NCBI GenBank assembly: GCA_030647435.1
Contig: JAUSJX010000022.1
Location: 85,605 to 149,604, forward strand
DNA: 64,000 nt
Source of the DNA: Candidatus Rokuibacteriota bacterium
Lineage (GTDB): Bacteria > Methylomirabilota > Methylomirabilia > Rokubacteriales > CSP1-6
Direction: 5' to 3'
The stretch's first letter is position 1. The number at the start of each line of letters is the position of its first letter. Both the position numbers and the translations under genes were made by a program. Below the pieces are notes generated by a model, which saw only the letters and a list, made by a program, of their open reading frames with translations, ran no database searches and was not told where the DNA came from. Below are positions 33,283 to 41,561 of this stretch, one piece after another.

Positions 33283-34224
33283 ATGGCACCGACACGCAAG
33301 GTCGTGATCATCGGCTCAGGCCCCGCGGGCTATACCGCCGCCGTCTACGCGGCCCGGGCCAATCTGGCCCCCGTGATGTTCACCGGCATTCAGCCGGGTG
33401 GCCAGCTCATGCTGACGACGCTGGTTGAGAACTACCCCGGCTTCGTGGACGGCATCGACGGCCCGCCCCTCATGGAGACCTTCAAGGCCCAGGCGGCGCG
33501 CTTCGGCACCGAGATGATCGCCGAGGACGTGACGGAGGTGGACTTCAGCAGCCGGCCGTTCCGCGTGAAGGCCGACGACGCGGCCGTCGAGGCCGATACG
33601 GTCATCATCGCCACGGGCGCCTCGGCCAAGCTCATCGGCCTGCCCAACGAGTCCAAGCTCATGGGGCGCGGCGTCAGCACCTGCGCCACCTGCGACGGCT
33701 TCTTCTTCAAGGACCAGAACATCATGGTCGTCGGCGGCGGCGACTCCGCCATGGAGGAGGCGCTCTACCTCTCGCGCCTCGGCCGCCAGGTGCAGGTGGT
33801 CCATCGACGGGACTCGCTCCGCGCCTCCAAGATCATGCAGGAGCGCGCGCTGAAGAACCCCAAGATCGAGTTCATCTGGGACACGGGGGTCGAGGACGTT
33901 CTCGACCCGGCCAAGGGCAAGGTGACGGCGGTACGGCTCAAGAACCTCAAGACAGGCGCCCAGTGGGAGACGCCCGTGGACGGACTCTTCGTCGCCATCG
34001 GGCACCAGCCCAACACGGCCATCTTCAAAGGGAAGCTCGACCTGCACCCGAACGAATACGTCAAGGTCACGCCGGGGACCACGCAGACCTCCGTGCCCGG
34101 CGTCTTCGCGGCGGGCGACGTCGCCGACTTCACCTACCGACAGGCGGTCACGGCCGCGGGCACCGGCTGCATGGCCGCGCTCGAAGCCGAGCGCTACCTC
34201 GAGGCACATCACTCAGGCCACTGA
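33283..34224 (+). CDS. trxB: thioredoxin-disulfide reductase
   Basis: FAD enzyme that reduces thioredoxin with NADPH. The 313-residue protein has the FAD motif GSGPAGYTAAVYAARA near residue 9, the redox-active CATC in STCATCDGFF near residue 135, the NADPH motif VGGGDSAMEEALYLS near residue 150, and GVFAAGDVADFTYRQAVTAAGTGCMAA at the C-terminus. It could supply electrons to the peroxiredoxin far downstream (62 kb), but the genes are not linked. Confidence 0.95.
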   Translation: MAPTRKVVIIGSGPAGYTAAVYAARANLAPVMFTGIQPGGQLMLTTLVENYPGFVDGIDGPPLMETFKAQAARFGTEMIAEDVTEVDFSSRPFRVKADDAAVEADTVIIATGASAKLIGLPNESKLMGRGVSTCATCDGFFFKDQNIMVVGGGDSAMEEALYLSRLGRQVQVVHRRDSLRASKIMQERALKNPKIEFIWDTGVEDVLDPAKGKVTAVRLKNLKTGAQWETPVDGLFVAIGHQPNTAIFKGKLDLHPNEYVKVTPGTTQTSVPGVFAAGDVADFTYRQAVTAAGTGCMAALEAERYLEAHHSGH

Positions 34225-34534
34225 GGCGCTCTCGGCCGACGGGGGGCTTGTTGCCGACCGGGACCGAGGCCCCGGCTCACGCAGCGGTGTGATCCGCCCT
34301 TCATCGCTGATGCGTGGCTTCTCCTCGTTGTGTGCAGCCGCTATCGATTCCGTCGCGCTGGATACTGCGCCGCGGTTGCCGGCCCCGTCAATGGGACGGC
34401 CGCTTGTGGCGACGCATCGGTCGACGATTTCCCGCCGCGGCGGCAGGGCCCCCGTTTGATCTCTCCTCCGCGCTCTGGCAGGATCGCCAGGACATGCCAC
34501 CGCTCCTCTGGGATATGACAAGGCTCCTGCGCTA
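34225..34534. other. intergenic region without a supported gene
   Basis: About 310 bases between trxB and the transporter. Short open frames exist on both strands, but none has a ribosome site, recognisable motif or family resemblance. A weak stem CCGGG/CCCGG near 34257-34275 could mark the trxB end. Confidence 0.5.
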
Positions 34535-36193
34535 GTGCCCGACGTTCAGGCCACCTCGCGCCCCGCCCCGCTCGCCGCCGTCTGGGGCTGGATCGACCGC
34601 AACATTCTCGGCCTGGGCCGCGAGATGCGGTTGTCCTATCTCCCGCCACTGATGGTGTACGTCGCCGCGGGCATCTCAGGGCTCACCGGGATCGTGGGCA
34701 CCTTCTTCGTCAAGGAGTATCTCGGGCTATCGGCGGAGTTCCTCGCCGGGCTCGGCTTCTGGGCCGGGCTTCCGTGGGCGCTCAAGATGCCGTTTGGGCA
34801 TGTCGTCGACCTCATCTGGAAGCGGAAAGCCGGGCTCGTTTATCTCGGCGCCGCCCTGATCGCGACGAGCCTCCTGATCATGCTCGGCCTGCTCGCGAAG
34901 CGCACGGCGATGGAGCAAGTCATGACCGCCGAGGCGTGGTTCGTGCTGTCGACGCTCCTCGCGCCGATCGGCTATGTCCTGCAGGACGTCGTCGCCGACG
35001 CGATGACCGTCGAGGCGGTGCCCCGCGTGGACGAAAGCGGCCAGCCCATTCCGCCGGAGGAGCGGCGGCCGATGCACGCGACGATGCAGACGCTCGGCCG
35101 CGTGGCGATCATCGGCGGCAGCGTGCTCGTGGCGGCGGCGAACGTGTGGCTCTTCGCCGGCGCCGGCACCATGCCCGAGGCGCAGAAGGTCGCGACCTAT
35201 ATCCGCGTCTACGAGCTCGCCCTCCTCGTTCCCGTCGTCTCCGTCCTCGGCGTGATGCTCGCGGGCATCATCCGCCGGCGCGATGACCGTCGGCTCATTG
35301 CGCGCGGGTTCTCGGCCGAGCAGGCCGAAGCAATGCTCGACCCGCATCCGATCCCACCGCCCGTCAACTGGTGGATCCTGGGCGGCGGGCTGGCGTTCAC
35401 GGCGATCAGCCTGAGCGTCGGGCTGGGCATGGTGCCGGCGGCCCAGGAGATCGTGTTCGTCGCGTCGATGACAATCGTGCTCTTCCTCATGTGGAAGCTC
35501 GTGCGCGAGCTCGAGCCAGGGGCCCGCCATACGCTCGTCGGCACCGCGCTCGTCATCTTTGTGTTCCGCGCCCTGCCCGGGCCGGGCGCGGGGTCGACGT
35601 GGTGGATGATCGACATTCTGGGGTTCGACCAGCAATTTCTGGCGACGCTTTCGCTGATCGGCGGCGTGCTGACACTCCTCGGCCTCTTCCTCTTCCGTCG
35701 TTTCATGGGCGAGCGCGCGATCGCCTACATCGTCGGCTTTCTCACCATCGTGGGGACGATCCTCAGCCTTCCCATCGTCGGCCTGTACTACGGCCTGCAC
35801 GAGTGGACCGCCGCCCACACCGGCGGCGTGGTGGATGCACGCTTCATCGTGCTCGTCGACACCGCGCTCGAGTCGCCGCTTGGGCAGATCGCGATGGTAC
35901 CGATGCTCGCCTGGATCGCGATCAGCGCACCGGGCAGGTTGAAGGCGACATATTTCGCGGTGATGGCGTCATTCACCAATCTCGCCCTGTCGGCCGCGCA
36001 GCTCGGAACGAAGTATCTGAATCAGCTCTTTGTCGTGGAGCGCGAGGTGAAGGACGCCGCCACCGGCGCGGTCAAGGTCGCTGCCGACTACGGCCAGCTC
36101 GGTGACCTGCTGATTACGACGACGGTGCTCGGCTTCGTGGTGCCGCTGCTCGCGATCCTGTTCGTGAAGACCACTCGATTCCGGAGCGCTTGA
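34535..36193 (+). CDS. BT1/MFS-type membrane transporter
   Basis: A 552-residue membrane protein with about twelve hydrophobic segments. The N-terminal stretch (VAAGISGLTGIVGTFFVKEYLGLS, then LGFWAGLPWALKMPFGHVVD) resembles the BT1 folate-biopterin transporter branch of the major facilitator superfamily. A soluble loop around residues 160-180 (VDESGQPIPPEERRPM) and another near 420-440 interrupt the segments. Folate-like compounds are a guess from the family; the true substrate is unknown. The start is GTG at 34535, with no clear ribosome site. Confidence 0.7.
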   Translation: MPDVQATSRPAPLAAVWGWIDRNILGLGREMRLSYLPPLMVYVAAGISGLTGIVGTFFVKEYLGLSAEFLAGLGFWAGLPWALKMPFGHVVDLIWKRKAGLVYLGAALIATSLLIMLGLLAKRTAMEQVMTAEAWFVLSTLLAPIGYVLQDVVADAMTVEAVPRVDESGQPIPPEERRPMHATMQTLGRVAIIGGSVLVAAANVWLFAGAGTMPEAQKVATYIRVYELALLVPVVSVLGVMLAGIIRRRDDRRLIARGFSAEQAEAMLDPHPIPPPVNWWILGGGLAFTAISLSVGLGMVPAAQEIVFVASMTIVLFLMWKLVRELEPGARHTLVGTALVIFVFRALPGPGAGSTWWMIDILGFDQQFLATLSLIGGVLTLLGLFLFRRFMGERAIAYIVGFLTIVGTILSLPIVGLYYGLHEWTAAHTGGVVDARFIVLVDTALESPLGQIAMVPMLAWIAISAPGRLKATYFAVMASFTNLALSAAQLGTKYLNQLFVVEREVKDAATGAVKVAADYGQLGDLLITTTVLGFVVPLLAILFVKTTRFRSA

Positions 36194-36332
36194 GAGAGGG
36201 GGGGCCACAGACATCACGCCCCCGGTGACACGGTCCCGAGGCCTGCTACGCGTCAGCGCTAGTGCTGCCCTGGCGTGCGAGGACGCCGACGAACGACGCG
36301 ACAAATGCCGTAGACGCTGGGGCGACAGGCTA

Positions 36333-36370
36333 GAGCGCAGATAACATAAAGCCTGTTCTCAGTCATGGCC
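36333..36370 (+). repeat. dispersed 38-bp repeat, copy R1
   Basis: Core begins GAGCGCAGATAACATAAAG and ends CTCAGTCATGGCC. Similarity continues for about 30 bp with CCCGAGGCCCGG. One of six copies (see R2-R6); intergenic. Confidence 0.9.
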
Positions 36371-36477
36371 TCCCGAGGCCCGGCCCTCGCCTTTGCAGCG
36401 GGATGGGAAAGCTCAGATCGACGAAACGCATGGCGACCGCCATTTGGTGTCGCTTCTCACCGCGGATTGCCAATCGC

Positions 36478-36560
36478 GGGGTCAGGCTGTGACTTCTTAT
36501 CAACCCCGAAGCGGCGTCGAGCGACCACCGGCCATTGTTAAGAAGTCAAAGCCTGACCCC
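36478..36560. repeat. REP-like hairpin with 22-bp arms
   Basis: Arms 36478-36499 and 36539-36560 are inverted copies with one mismatch; the outer ends read GGGGTCAGGCT and AGCCTGACCCC. The loop is 39 nt. The GGGGTCAGGCTTTGACTT-type sequence resembles palindromic units mobilised by REP-associated Y1 transposases; no transposase is in the window. The right arm supplies the last codons and stop of the NYN-domain gene. Confidence 0.8.
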
Positions 36561-37683
36561 CGGGGGCCGCGCGGCGGCGTCCCCGGCCGCCCCGCCGCGA
36601 GCGCCGACGGCGCCGTCCGGTAGCCGGCTCGGGCACGGGCGCCTCCGCGGCCACCACCGCCGCGACGGGTTCAGCGCGCGCCGGCTCACCCACCAGCGTG
36701 ATCATGCCCGTCGGGCTCACGGAGAGCTCCTTGATGCGCCGGAGCCGCGTGACGAGCCGTGGCGAGCCGGGCGGCCGCGCGAAGCCACGCGCCTTGAGTG
36801 TCCGCTCGATGGTGTCGATGAGGACGGCGCCGTTGGACGAACCCTGGGCCAGCTCGCGGACGATGTCGATGATCTCGTCATGGGGCGCGGTGTGCGCCCC
36901 AGCTGGGGGCAGAGGCGCAGGCTCGTGATGGCGCGGCTCGGCGCGTCGAGGCTCGGCGACCGCCACGGCCGATGCGCGCCCGGTGCGCGGGCTCCGGCGG
37001 CCGCGCCGCTCCCGGCTCCTCCTCGGCTCCTGGGCTTGGCGTGGCGCCTCCTTGGGCGTGTCGGTGAGCGAGCGGGACGAGAGCCGGCGGAAGGCGATGC
37101 CGAGCCCCGTGGCCACGTCGCCCACCGCGTCGAAGGCGCGATCATCCGACACGATCTCCAGCACGTCGCCGGGGCGGGCCGCGGCCAGCCACGCGCCCGC
37201 GCTCACCGCGATGCGGAGATCACTCCAGTCCCGCACCCCGGTCGAGGGCGCGCTGTGGACGAGCTGGGCGCCATGACGGGCGAGCATGCGCGCCGTCTCG
37301 TAGCCGATCACGCGCCAGTTGCCGACGGCGACGAACTCCGTGCGCCAGCCGAGACGGTCGATGGCGAGGTGCTCGATCACCTGGGCGATGCGCCCGGGCT
37401 GGCTTGCGTTCTCGACGTCGAAGAAGATCGCGCGCTGGTTCGCCGGCAGCGGCGGCTCCGGCGTGGGAGGCGGCACGCGCGCCGCGAAGGCGAGCTCGGG
37501 CATGGCGAGCGATGCGACAGGCTCGTGCTCGCCGGCGGGTTCCGGGGAGGGCGCCGGAAGCGCGTCCCTCGGTGGCGGAAGCGCCGCCGGCTCGTCGAGC
37601 AGGGCCTTGGGAACGGTCGTGACTTTTCGGGCAAGGCGCGGTCTTGGAGCGCGGCGGCGGGGGACGGTCTTCTTACGTTTCAT
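36538..37683 (-). CDS. NYN/LabA-type PIN-like nuclease-domain protein with C-terminal helical domain
   Basis: A 381-residue protein. The NYN domain is at about residues 85-210, with acidic metal-site candidates in AIFFDVENAS, in VRDWSDLRIAVSAG and in EIVSDDRAFDAV. A basic, Pro/Arg-rich linker follows, then a small domain (DEIIDIVRELAQGSSNGAVLIDTIERTLKA ...) that resembles an OST-HTH/LOTUS-like RNA-binding fold, and a very basic Arg/Gly tail. It is probably a ribonuclease or RNA-binding protein. ATG at 37683 (MKRKKTV) is preferred over an in-frame start at 37749. Its last six codons and TAA lie in the REP-like arm. Confidence 0.75.
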   Translation of the reverse strand: MKRKKTVPRRRAPRPRLARKVTTVPKALLDEPAALPPPRDALPAPSPEPAGEHEPVASLAMPELAFAARVPPPTPEPPLPANQRAIFFDVENASQPGRIAQVIEHLAIDRLGWRTEFVAVGNWRVIGYETARMLARHGAQLVHSAPSTGVRDWSDLRIAVSAGAWLAAARPGDVLEIVSDDRAFDAVGDVATGLGIAFRRLSSRSLTDTPKEAPRQAQEPRRSRERRGRRSPRTGRASAVAVAEPRRAEPRHHEPAPLPPAGAHTAPHDEIIDIVRELAQGSSNGAVLIDTIERTLKARGFARPPGSPRLVTRLRRIKELSVSPTGMITLVGEPARAEPVAAVVAAEAPVPEPATGRRRRRSRRGGRGRRRAAPGGQALTS

Positions 37684-37719
37684 GCTTGCATCATAAACCG
37701 TCTTGCCCTTGGAACGAGA

Positions 37720-38015
37720 CCGCTGTGTTCTGCGGGCGGCCGGCGCCACGCGAGGGAGACAGCGAGCGGGTCGTCTTCCGGGACGTGGACGCGACCATCC
37801 GGACCGGCGAGATCGTCGTCCTCGTGGGGCGAAGCGGTTCCGGCAAGTCCACCCTGCTCAACCTGATCCCGCTCCTCACCGTCGGGGAGCATCTGCTGCT
37901 GCCGCTCGAGGTCCCGGGGCAGGCCGACGCGGCCGGCCGGGCGCGGGCCCGGAAGCTCCTCGAGCGGGTCGGCCTCCGGGAAACTGTACCAATTACCGGT
38001 GGAGACTGTGCTTGA
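37720..38015 (+). pseudogene. remnant of an ABC transporter ATPase (LolD/MacB type), internally deleted
   Basis: A fragment with a good Walker A motif (LVGRSGSGKSTLLNLI) preceded by FRDVDATIRTGEIV. It then jumps directly to PLLTVGEHLLLPLEVPG, which in intact LolD-type ATPases lies about 60 residues further on. The Q-loop region, signature motif and Walker B are missing, and the frame ends at 38015. The fragment is therefore not a working ATPase. Confidence 0.75.
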
Positions 38016-38150
38016 CGAACCCGTCGGCCTTGTGCCAAATAGCGCCTACTTCGGGACCTCCTCTGATCGTCTCCTCTCTAGCGTGGGACAGGGTAGGTCG
38101 AGGGGGCGGGTCGAGAGCTGATCGCCGCGACATACAGAGAAGGGAGCGTC

Positions 38151-38804
38151 ATGTTTCCGATCGGTGACGATAACTCTACCCGCAAGACCGCGCCGGTTGT
38201 CGTCTATGCCCTGATTGCGCTGAACCTCGCCTTGTTCTTCGCTGAGCTGAACGGCGGCGACCCGTTCATCGTGCGCTGGGCGTTCGTGCCCCGGCGCTTC
38301 CTCGCAGACCCGGCAGGCGGCTTCGTGACCGTCTTCACCTCCATGTTCATGCACGGCGGGTGGATGCACCTCGGGGGCAACATGCTGTACCTGTGGATCT
38401 TTGGCGACAACGTGGAAGACCGTTTCGGTCACATGAAGTTCCTGGTCTTCTACCTGCTCTGCGGCATCGCGGCAACCTTCGCGCAGATGGCCTTCAACCC
38501 GGGATCCAATGTGCCGAACGTGGGAGCGTCCGGCGCGATCGCTGGCGTTCTGGGCTCTTACATCCTGCTCTTCCCCAGGGCGCGAGTGCGGGTGTTGATG
38601 GGAAGGAGCGTCGTGCCGATGCCGGCGCTCGTCGTCATCGGCCTCTGGATCATCCTGCAGCTGGTCAGCGGGATCGGCTCGATTGCGCCCACGACGGATA
38701 CGGGTGGGATCGCCTATATGGCTCACATCGGAGGGTTTGCCGCCGGGTTCGTGCTGACGTTGGTCCTGCGTGGGAATCGTGGGGCGGAGGAGGGCCGCCG
38801 TTAG
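38151..38804 (+). CDS. rhomboid-family intramembrane serine protease
   Basis: A 217-residue membrane protein with about six hydrophobic segments. The catalytic serine is in GASGAIAGVLGSY (about residue 125), the catalytic histidine in YMAHIGGFAAGF (about residue 191), and the supporting HLGGN motif near residue 73. Rhomboids cut substrate proteins within the membrane. A ribosome site AGAAGGGAG precedes the ATG. It lies 9 nt before the GNAT gene; there is no obvious substrate gene nearby. Confidence 0.92.
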   Translation: MFPIGDDNSTRKTAPVVVYALIALNLALFFAELNGGDPFIVRWAFVPRRFLADPAGGFVTVFTSMFMHGGWMHLGGNMLYLWIFGDNVEDRFGHMKFLVFYLLCGIAATFAQMAFNPGSNVPNVGASGAIAGVLGSYILLFPRARVRVLMGRSVVPMPALVVIGLWIILQLVSGIGSIAPTTDTGGIAYMAHIGGFAAGFVLTLVLRGNRGAEEGRR

Positions 38805-38813
38805 GAACGGCGG

Positions 38814-39314
38814 ATGACCACGCCGGAGCGCCCACGGATGTCAGCGGAACGCAGGCAAGAGGAAATCGTCGTCCGCCGCGCCGACCCGATGGACCGGCCT
38901 CGCATCGAGGCCTTCTCCCGCGAGCGGGGCTACCGGGGCTTCCTGAGCCCGGAAGCCGCTGTCGTCATCGCCGAGCGCGGGCTCGACGTCGCCGGCCTCG
39001 GACGCGTCCAACCCGATAACGGTGTCCTCGTCCTGCGTGGCATGGGCGTCGACTCTGGCTTTCGGCGGCGTGGGATCGGCACCCGCCTGCTCGAACTGCT
39101 CATCGCCGAGATCGGTGCCCGACGCTGCTATTGCATTCCCTACACCCACCTGCGCGAGTTTTACGGGCGCGCCGGTTTCGTCGACCTCGACCTCGACTCC
39201 GCTCCCCATTTCCTTCGCGACCGCATCCTCGAATACCGGAATGCCGGAAACGACGTCATCCTGATGTGCCGTCCGGGCGGCGCGGACATGGCGGGATCCC
39301 CGGCTGGGCCCTAG
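38814..39314 (+). CDS. GNAT-family N-acetyltransferase
   Basis: A 166-residue acetyltransferase. The acetyl-CoA-binding motif is in LRGMGVDSGFRRRGIGTRLLELLI (R-x2-G-I-G, about residues 72-95), followed by the LREFYGRAGFVDLD segment typical of motif B. The acceptor substrate is unknown. The first 20 residues are polar and may be extra; an ATG eight codons in (MSAERRQ) is an alternative start. Confidence 0.82.
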   Translation: MTTPERPRMSAERRQEEIVVRRADPMDRPRIEAFSRERGYRGFLSPEAAVVIAERGLDVAGLGRVQPDNGVLVLRGMGVDSGFRRRGIGTRLLELLIAEIGARRCYCIPYTHLREFYGRAGFVDLDLDSAPHFLRDRILEYRNAGNDVILMCRPGGADMAGSPAGP

Positions 39315-39317
39315 CCC

Positions 39318-39413
39318 CTATTTCTGCTCGATGCGTCCGACCTTGCGCACGCCGTCGGCGAGGCGTCGCGCGTCCGCGTCGAAGAACTTCTGAAACTCCT
39401 GGCCCTGCTTGAA
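39318..39413 (-). pseudogene. C-terminal remnant of a tripartite tricarboxylate transporter substrate-binding protein (Bug-like)
   Basis: Reading the minus strand up from the stop at 39318-39320 gives about 31 codons ending EFQKFFDADARRLAD ... KVGRIEQK. This resembles the C-terminal helix of Bug-family periplasmic binding proteins, where a conserved Phe and a V-K-x-x-G-x-I-E end are usual. The frame stops being gene-like exactly where repeat R2 begins (39414), so the rest of the gene was lost at that junction. Confidence 0.55.
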
Positions 39414-39451
39414 GAGCGTAGATAACATGAAGGCCGTTCTCAGTCATGGCC
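39414..39451 (+). repeat. dispersed 38-bp repeat, copy R2
   Basis: Core begins GAGCGTAGATAACATGAAG and ends CTCAGTCATGGCC. A hairpin GCCGAGGC/GCCTCGGC follows. It forms an inverted pair with R3 and directly abuts the Bug-like remnant. Confidence 0.92.
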
Positions 39452-39708
39452 GGCCGAGGCTCAGGCTCTTGCCTCGGCACAGCTGGATGCTCAAGCCGGG
39501 TCGTACCGAGAGCCTCCAGACCCCTAAATTACCCCATCAGTCGGGCTCCGAGGAGTCGAGACCCCTTTATCCGGTAGCGTCGAAGAGTCGACAGTCAGCC
39601 GCGACCACCGTTATAAACTACGCGATACGTCGGCGTTTTTTCTGACGGGCAGTCAACCTTCACTCGGCTGACAAGGCAGGTCCCGAGGGAGGACCCTCGG
39701 GCGAGGCG

Positions 39709-39746
39709 GGCCATGACTGAGAACGGCCTTCATGTTATCTACGCTC
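39709..39746 (-). repeat. dispersed 38-bp repeat, copy R3 (inverted)
   Basis: Minus-strand copy, identical over 38 bp to R2. Its outer edge ends ATCTACGCTC at 39746. Confidence 0.92.
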
Positions 39747-39837
39747 AGACCGAAAGTCCACGGTTCCGCGCTGGCGTGCATGTTGCTTTCGAGGTGGGCG
39801 GCTTCGATCGCCCTCAACCCCAGGTAAGGAGGACGCA

Positions 39838-40452
39838 ATGGTGCACATGACAAGGATCGCCGTGCTGCTGCCTGCCGTGCTCATGGTTGTGTCAGGCTGC
39901 GCGACCCGGGACTGGGTCCGCGATCTGATGGGCAAGAAGGAAGTCGAGATCGGCGAGCGGATGGACGGGCTGGGCAACCAGATCAAGACAACCGACGCGA
40001 ATCTCGGCGAGACCACCAAGCTCGCGCGCGGCGCCGGCGAGCGCGCCGACGGCGCCATGGCGAAGGCCGGCGGCGTGGACAGCCGCCTCACGCGCATCTG
40101 GTCGAACCGCTACAACCACAAGACAGCGGACACGGTCGAGGTCTACTTCGGTTTCGACCAGGCCGACCTCTCGGACGGCGCCCAGACCGCCCTCCTCGGC
40201 GTGGTCAAGGAGCTGGAGGCCAACCCGACGCTCGTGGTCAAGCTCGGCGGCTTCACCGACCCCAAGGGCACCAGGGACTACAACTACGCGCTCGCCCAGC
40301 GCCGGGTCGAGGCCGTCCGCCGCTTCTTCGCGGACAAGGGCGTGCAGCTCTCTCGCGTGCAGGCCATCGGCATGGGCCCGCTCGACGCCCGCGGCACTCC
40401 CGATGAGAAGAAGCGGCGGGTGACCGTCACCCTGATGATCGACTCGGACTAG
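39838..40452 (+). CDS. OmpA/Pal-like outer-membrane lipoprotein
   Basis: A 204-residue lipoprotein. A signal peptide ends in the lipobox VVSGC (Cys about residue 21). A helical stretch with regularly spaced GER/GAGERADGA residues follows, and then the peptidoglycan-binding OmpA C-terminal domain (VYFGFDQADLSDGAQ, KLGGFTDPKGTRDYNYALAQRRVEAVRRFF). The family binds diaminopimelate in peptidoglycan, here with D and R residues in the usual places. A strong AAGGAGGA ribosome site precedes ATG 39838. A second ATG at residue 4 is possible. Confidence 0.9.
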   Translation: MVHMTRIAVLLPAVLMVVSGCATRDWVRDLMGKKEVEIGERMDGLGNQIKTTDANLGETTKLARGAGERADGAMAKAGGVDSRLTRIWSNRYNHKTADTVEVYFGFDQADLSDGAQTALLGVVKELEANPTLVVKLGGFTDPKGTRDYNYALAQRRVEAVRRFFADKGVQLSRVQAIGMGPLDARGTPDEKKRRVTVTLMIDSD

Positions 40453-40489
40453 CCGCGGCAGCACCGCGACCATGCAGGGGCCGGCGCCG

Positions 40490-40527
40490 GAGCGTAGATA
40501 ACATAAAGCCCGTTCTCAGTCATGGCC
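40490..40527 (+). repeat. dispersed 38-bp repeat, copy R4
   Basis: Core begins GAGCGTAGATAACATAAAG and ends CTCAGTCATGGCC, followed by a small hairpin GGCGG-AGGAG-CCGCC. It lies between the convergent OmpA-like and RibD-C-like genes. Confidence 0.92.
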
Positions 40528-40547
40528 GGCGGAGGAGCCGCCTCGCG

Positions 40548-41408
40548 TCAGCCGCGATTGAATCGCCAACGGCGGAAGCGCCACCCGGCGTCGTCGGGGA
40601 CCGCGCCGTGCGCGACCAGCTCGGCTCCTTCCCGCTCGAAGTCGAAGATTCTCAGGACACCGGAGTGCCGGGATACGTCCACCGTCACATCCGTCTCCGT
40701 GACGAAGACCTCGTCCAGGAGGTCGGCTTGCCGCAACGCCGCCAGCATCGTCTGCCCCCCTTCACAGTCTAGGTAGCGCACGCCTCGCTCGGCGAAAAGC
40801 CGGGCATGGGCCCGGCGCAAACCGTCCGTGTCCTCGAGGGCATCGACGATCAAGTCCACGCCGCGAGCCGGCGCCCCGCAGGCGCGAAGGTCGGCGGCTC
40901 CCTTCGCGGTGGTGACGATGATCGCCTCGACTCCGGGCGTGTTGAAGACCGGCATCGCGACGTCGAGACAACCGCCGAGCGAATAGATGACGTGCCGGGG
41001 TTGCGCGGGCAATCCGTGGGTGTGCCGGAACTCGTACAGGGCCGGCATCGGCGGGTCGTCCGGCTCCTGGGGTGTCTGGAGCAGTCGGGGCTGCTCGCGC
41101 AGAGTCTGGGCCCCGATCGCAACATCCCCGTAGCACCGCAGGTGACGCATGTGTCGCCGGTCGGCGATCCGCGCCGGTCGTTCCTCGTCACCACCCAGCA
41201 CACTCCGCACCGGGTCGTCATCGGGCGCGGACCGGCGCCACGCCACCACCCCGTTGGCCGAGGCCACCATCACCCCGAAGATCCAGGGCCGGTCAGGCCA
41301 CGGTGGCGGGAACCGGATCGGCTCGAACCACGCGGGATCGGGCGAGCGGCCGAACGGAAATTGGCGCTCCTTGTTGAGCTGCCACCGGATCACCGGCTGC
41401 GGGTCCAT
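40548..41408 (-). CDS. RibD C-terminal-domain (dihydrofolate reductase-like) protein
   Basis: A 286-residue protein of the RibD-C/dihydrofolate reductase-like family. Landmarks are PWIFGVMVASANGVVAWR (start of the fold, S-x-N-G), the RHMRHLRCYGDVAIGAQTLRE segment, and CEGGQTMLAALRQADLLDEVFVTETDV near the end, which matches the G-G-x-x-L and D-E pattern of the reductase half of RibD. The deaminase half is absent, so it is a stand-alone reductase of unknown substrate. ATG 41408 is chosen for its GGAGGT ribosome site. Confidence 0.82.
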   Translation of the reverse strand: MDPQPVIRWQLNKERQFPFGRSPDPAWFEPIRFPPPWPDRPWIFGVMVASANGVVAWRRSAPDDDPVRSVLGGDEERPARIADRRHMRHLRCYGDVAIGAQTLREQPRLLQTPQEPDDPPMPALYEFRHTHGLPAQPRHVIYSLGGCLDVAMPVFNTPGVEAIIVTTAKGAADLRACGAPARGVDLIVDALEDTDGLRRAHARLFAERGVRYLDCEGGQTMLAALRQADLLDEVFVTETDVTVDVSRHSGVLRIFDFEREGAELVAHGAVPDDAGWRFRRWRFNRG

Positions 41409-41561
41409 ATCGACCTCCGTACCCGCGCTTCGTCGCGGGGCTTCAGTGTACCGGGGCCCCGTTGACGGGGCGCACGTTTCGCGAAAGGGTGAGCGCCACA
41501 CGAAGTAGAGCAGCAGCGCGGCGGTCGGTTGTCATCCTGTGAGAGGACCCCGCAAGGCCGA

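Larger units (their letters stand above)
39414..39746. mobile_element. 333-bp MITE-like element bounded by R2 and R3
   Basis: R2 (39414-39451) and R3 (39709-39746) are identical 38-bp copies in opposite orientation, so the element has perfect terminal inverted repeats. The interior (39452-39708) holds no gene and contains small hairpins such as CCCGAGGG/CCCTCGGG near the right end. No clear target-site duplication was seen in the flanks. The non-coding gap from the GNAT gene to the OmpA-like gene is otherwise explained by this element and the Bug remnant. Confidence 0.65.

Noticed and set aside
34213..34521. 102-codon minus-strand frame between trxB and the transporter
   Set aside because: No ribosome site, no recognisable domain, overlap with trxB, and composition like other shadow frames in this GC-rich sequence.
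37978..38015. TGA ending the ABC ATPase fragment as a selenocysteine codon
   Set aside because: The protein does not resume after the TGA and core ATPase motifs are missing.
36333..40527. Reading the 38-bp repeats as integron attC sites
   Set aside because: They lack the paired R/L box inverted-repeat structure, and most genes between them do not form one-gene cassettes.
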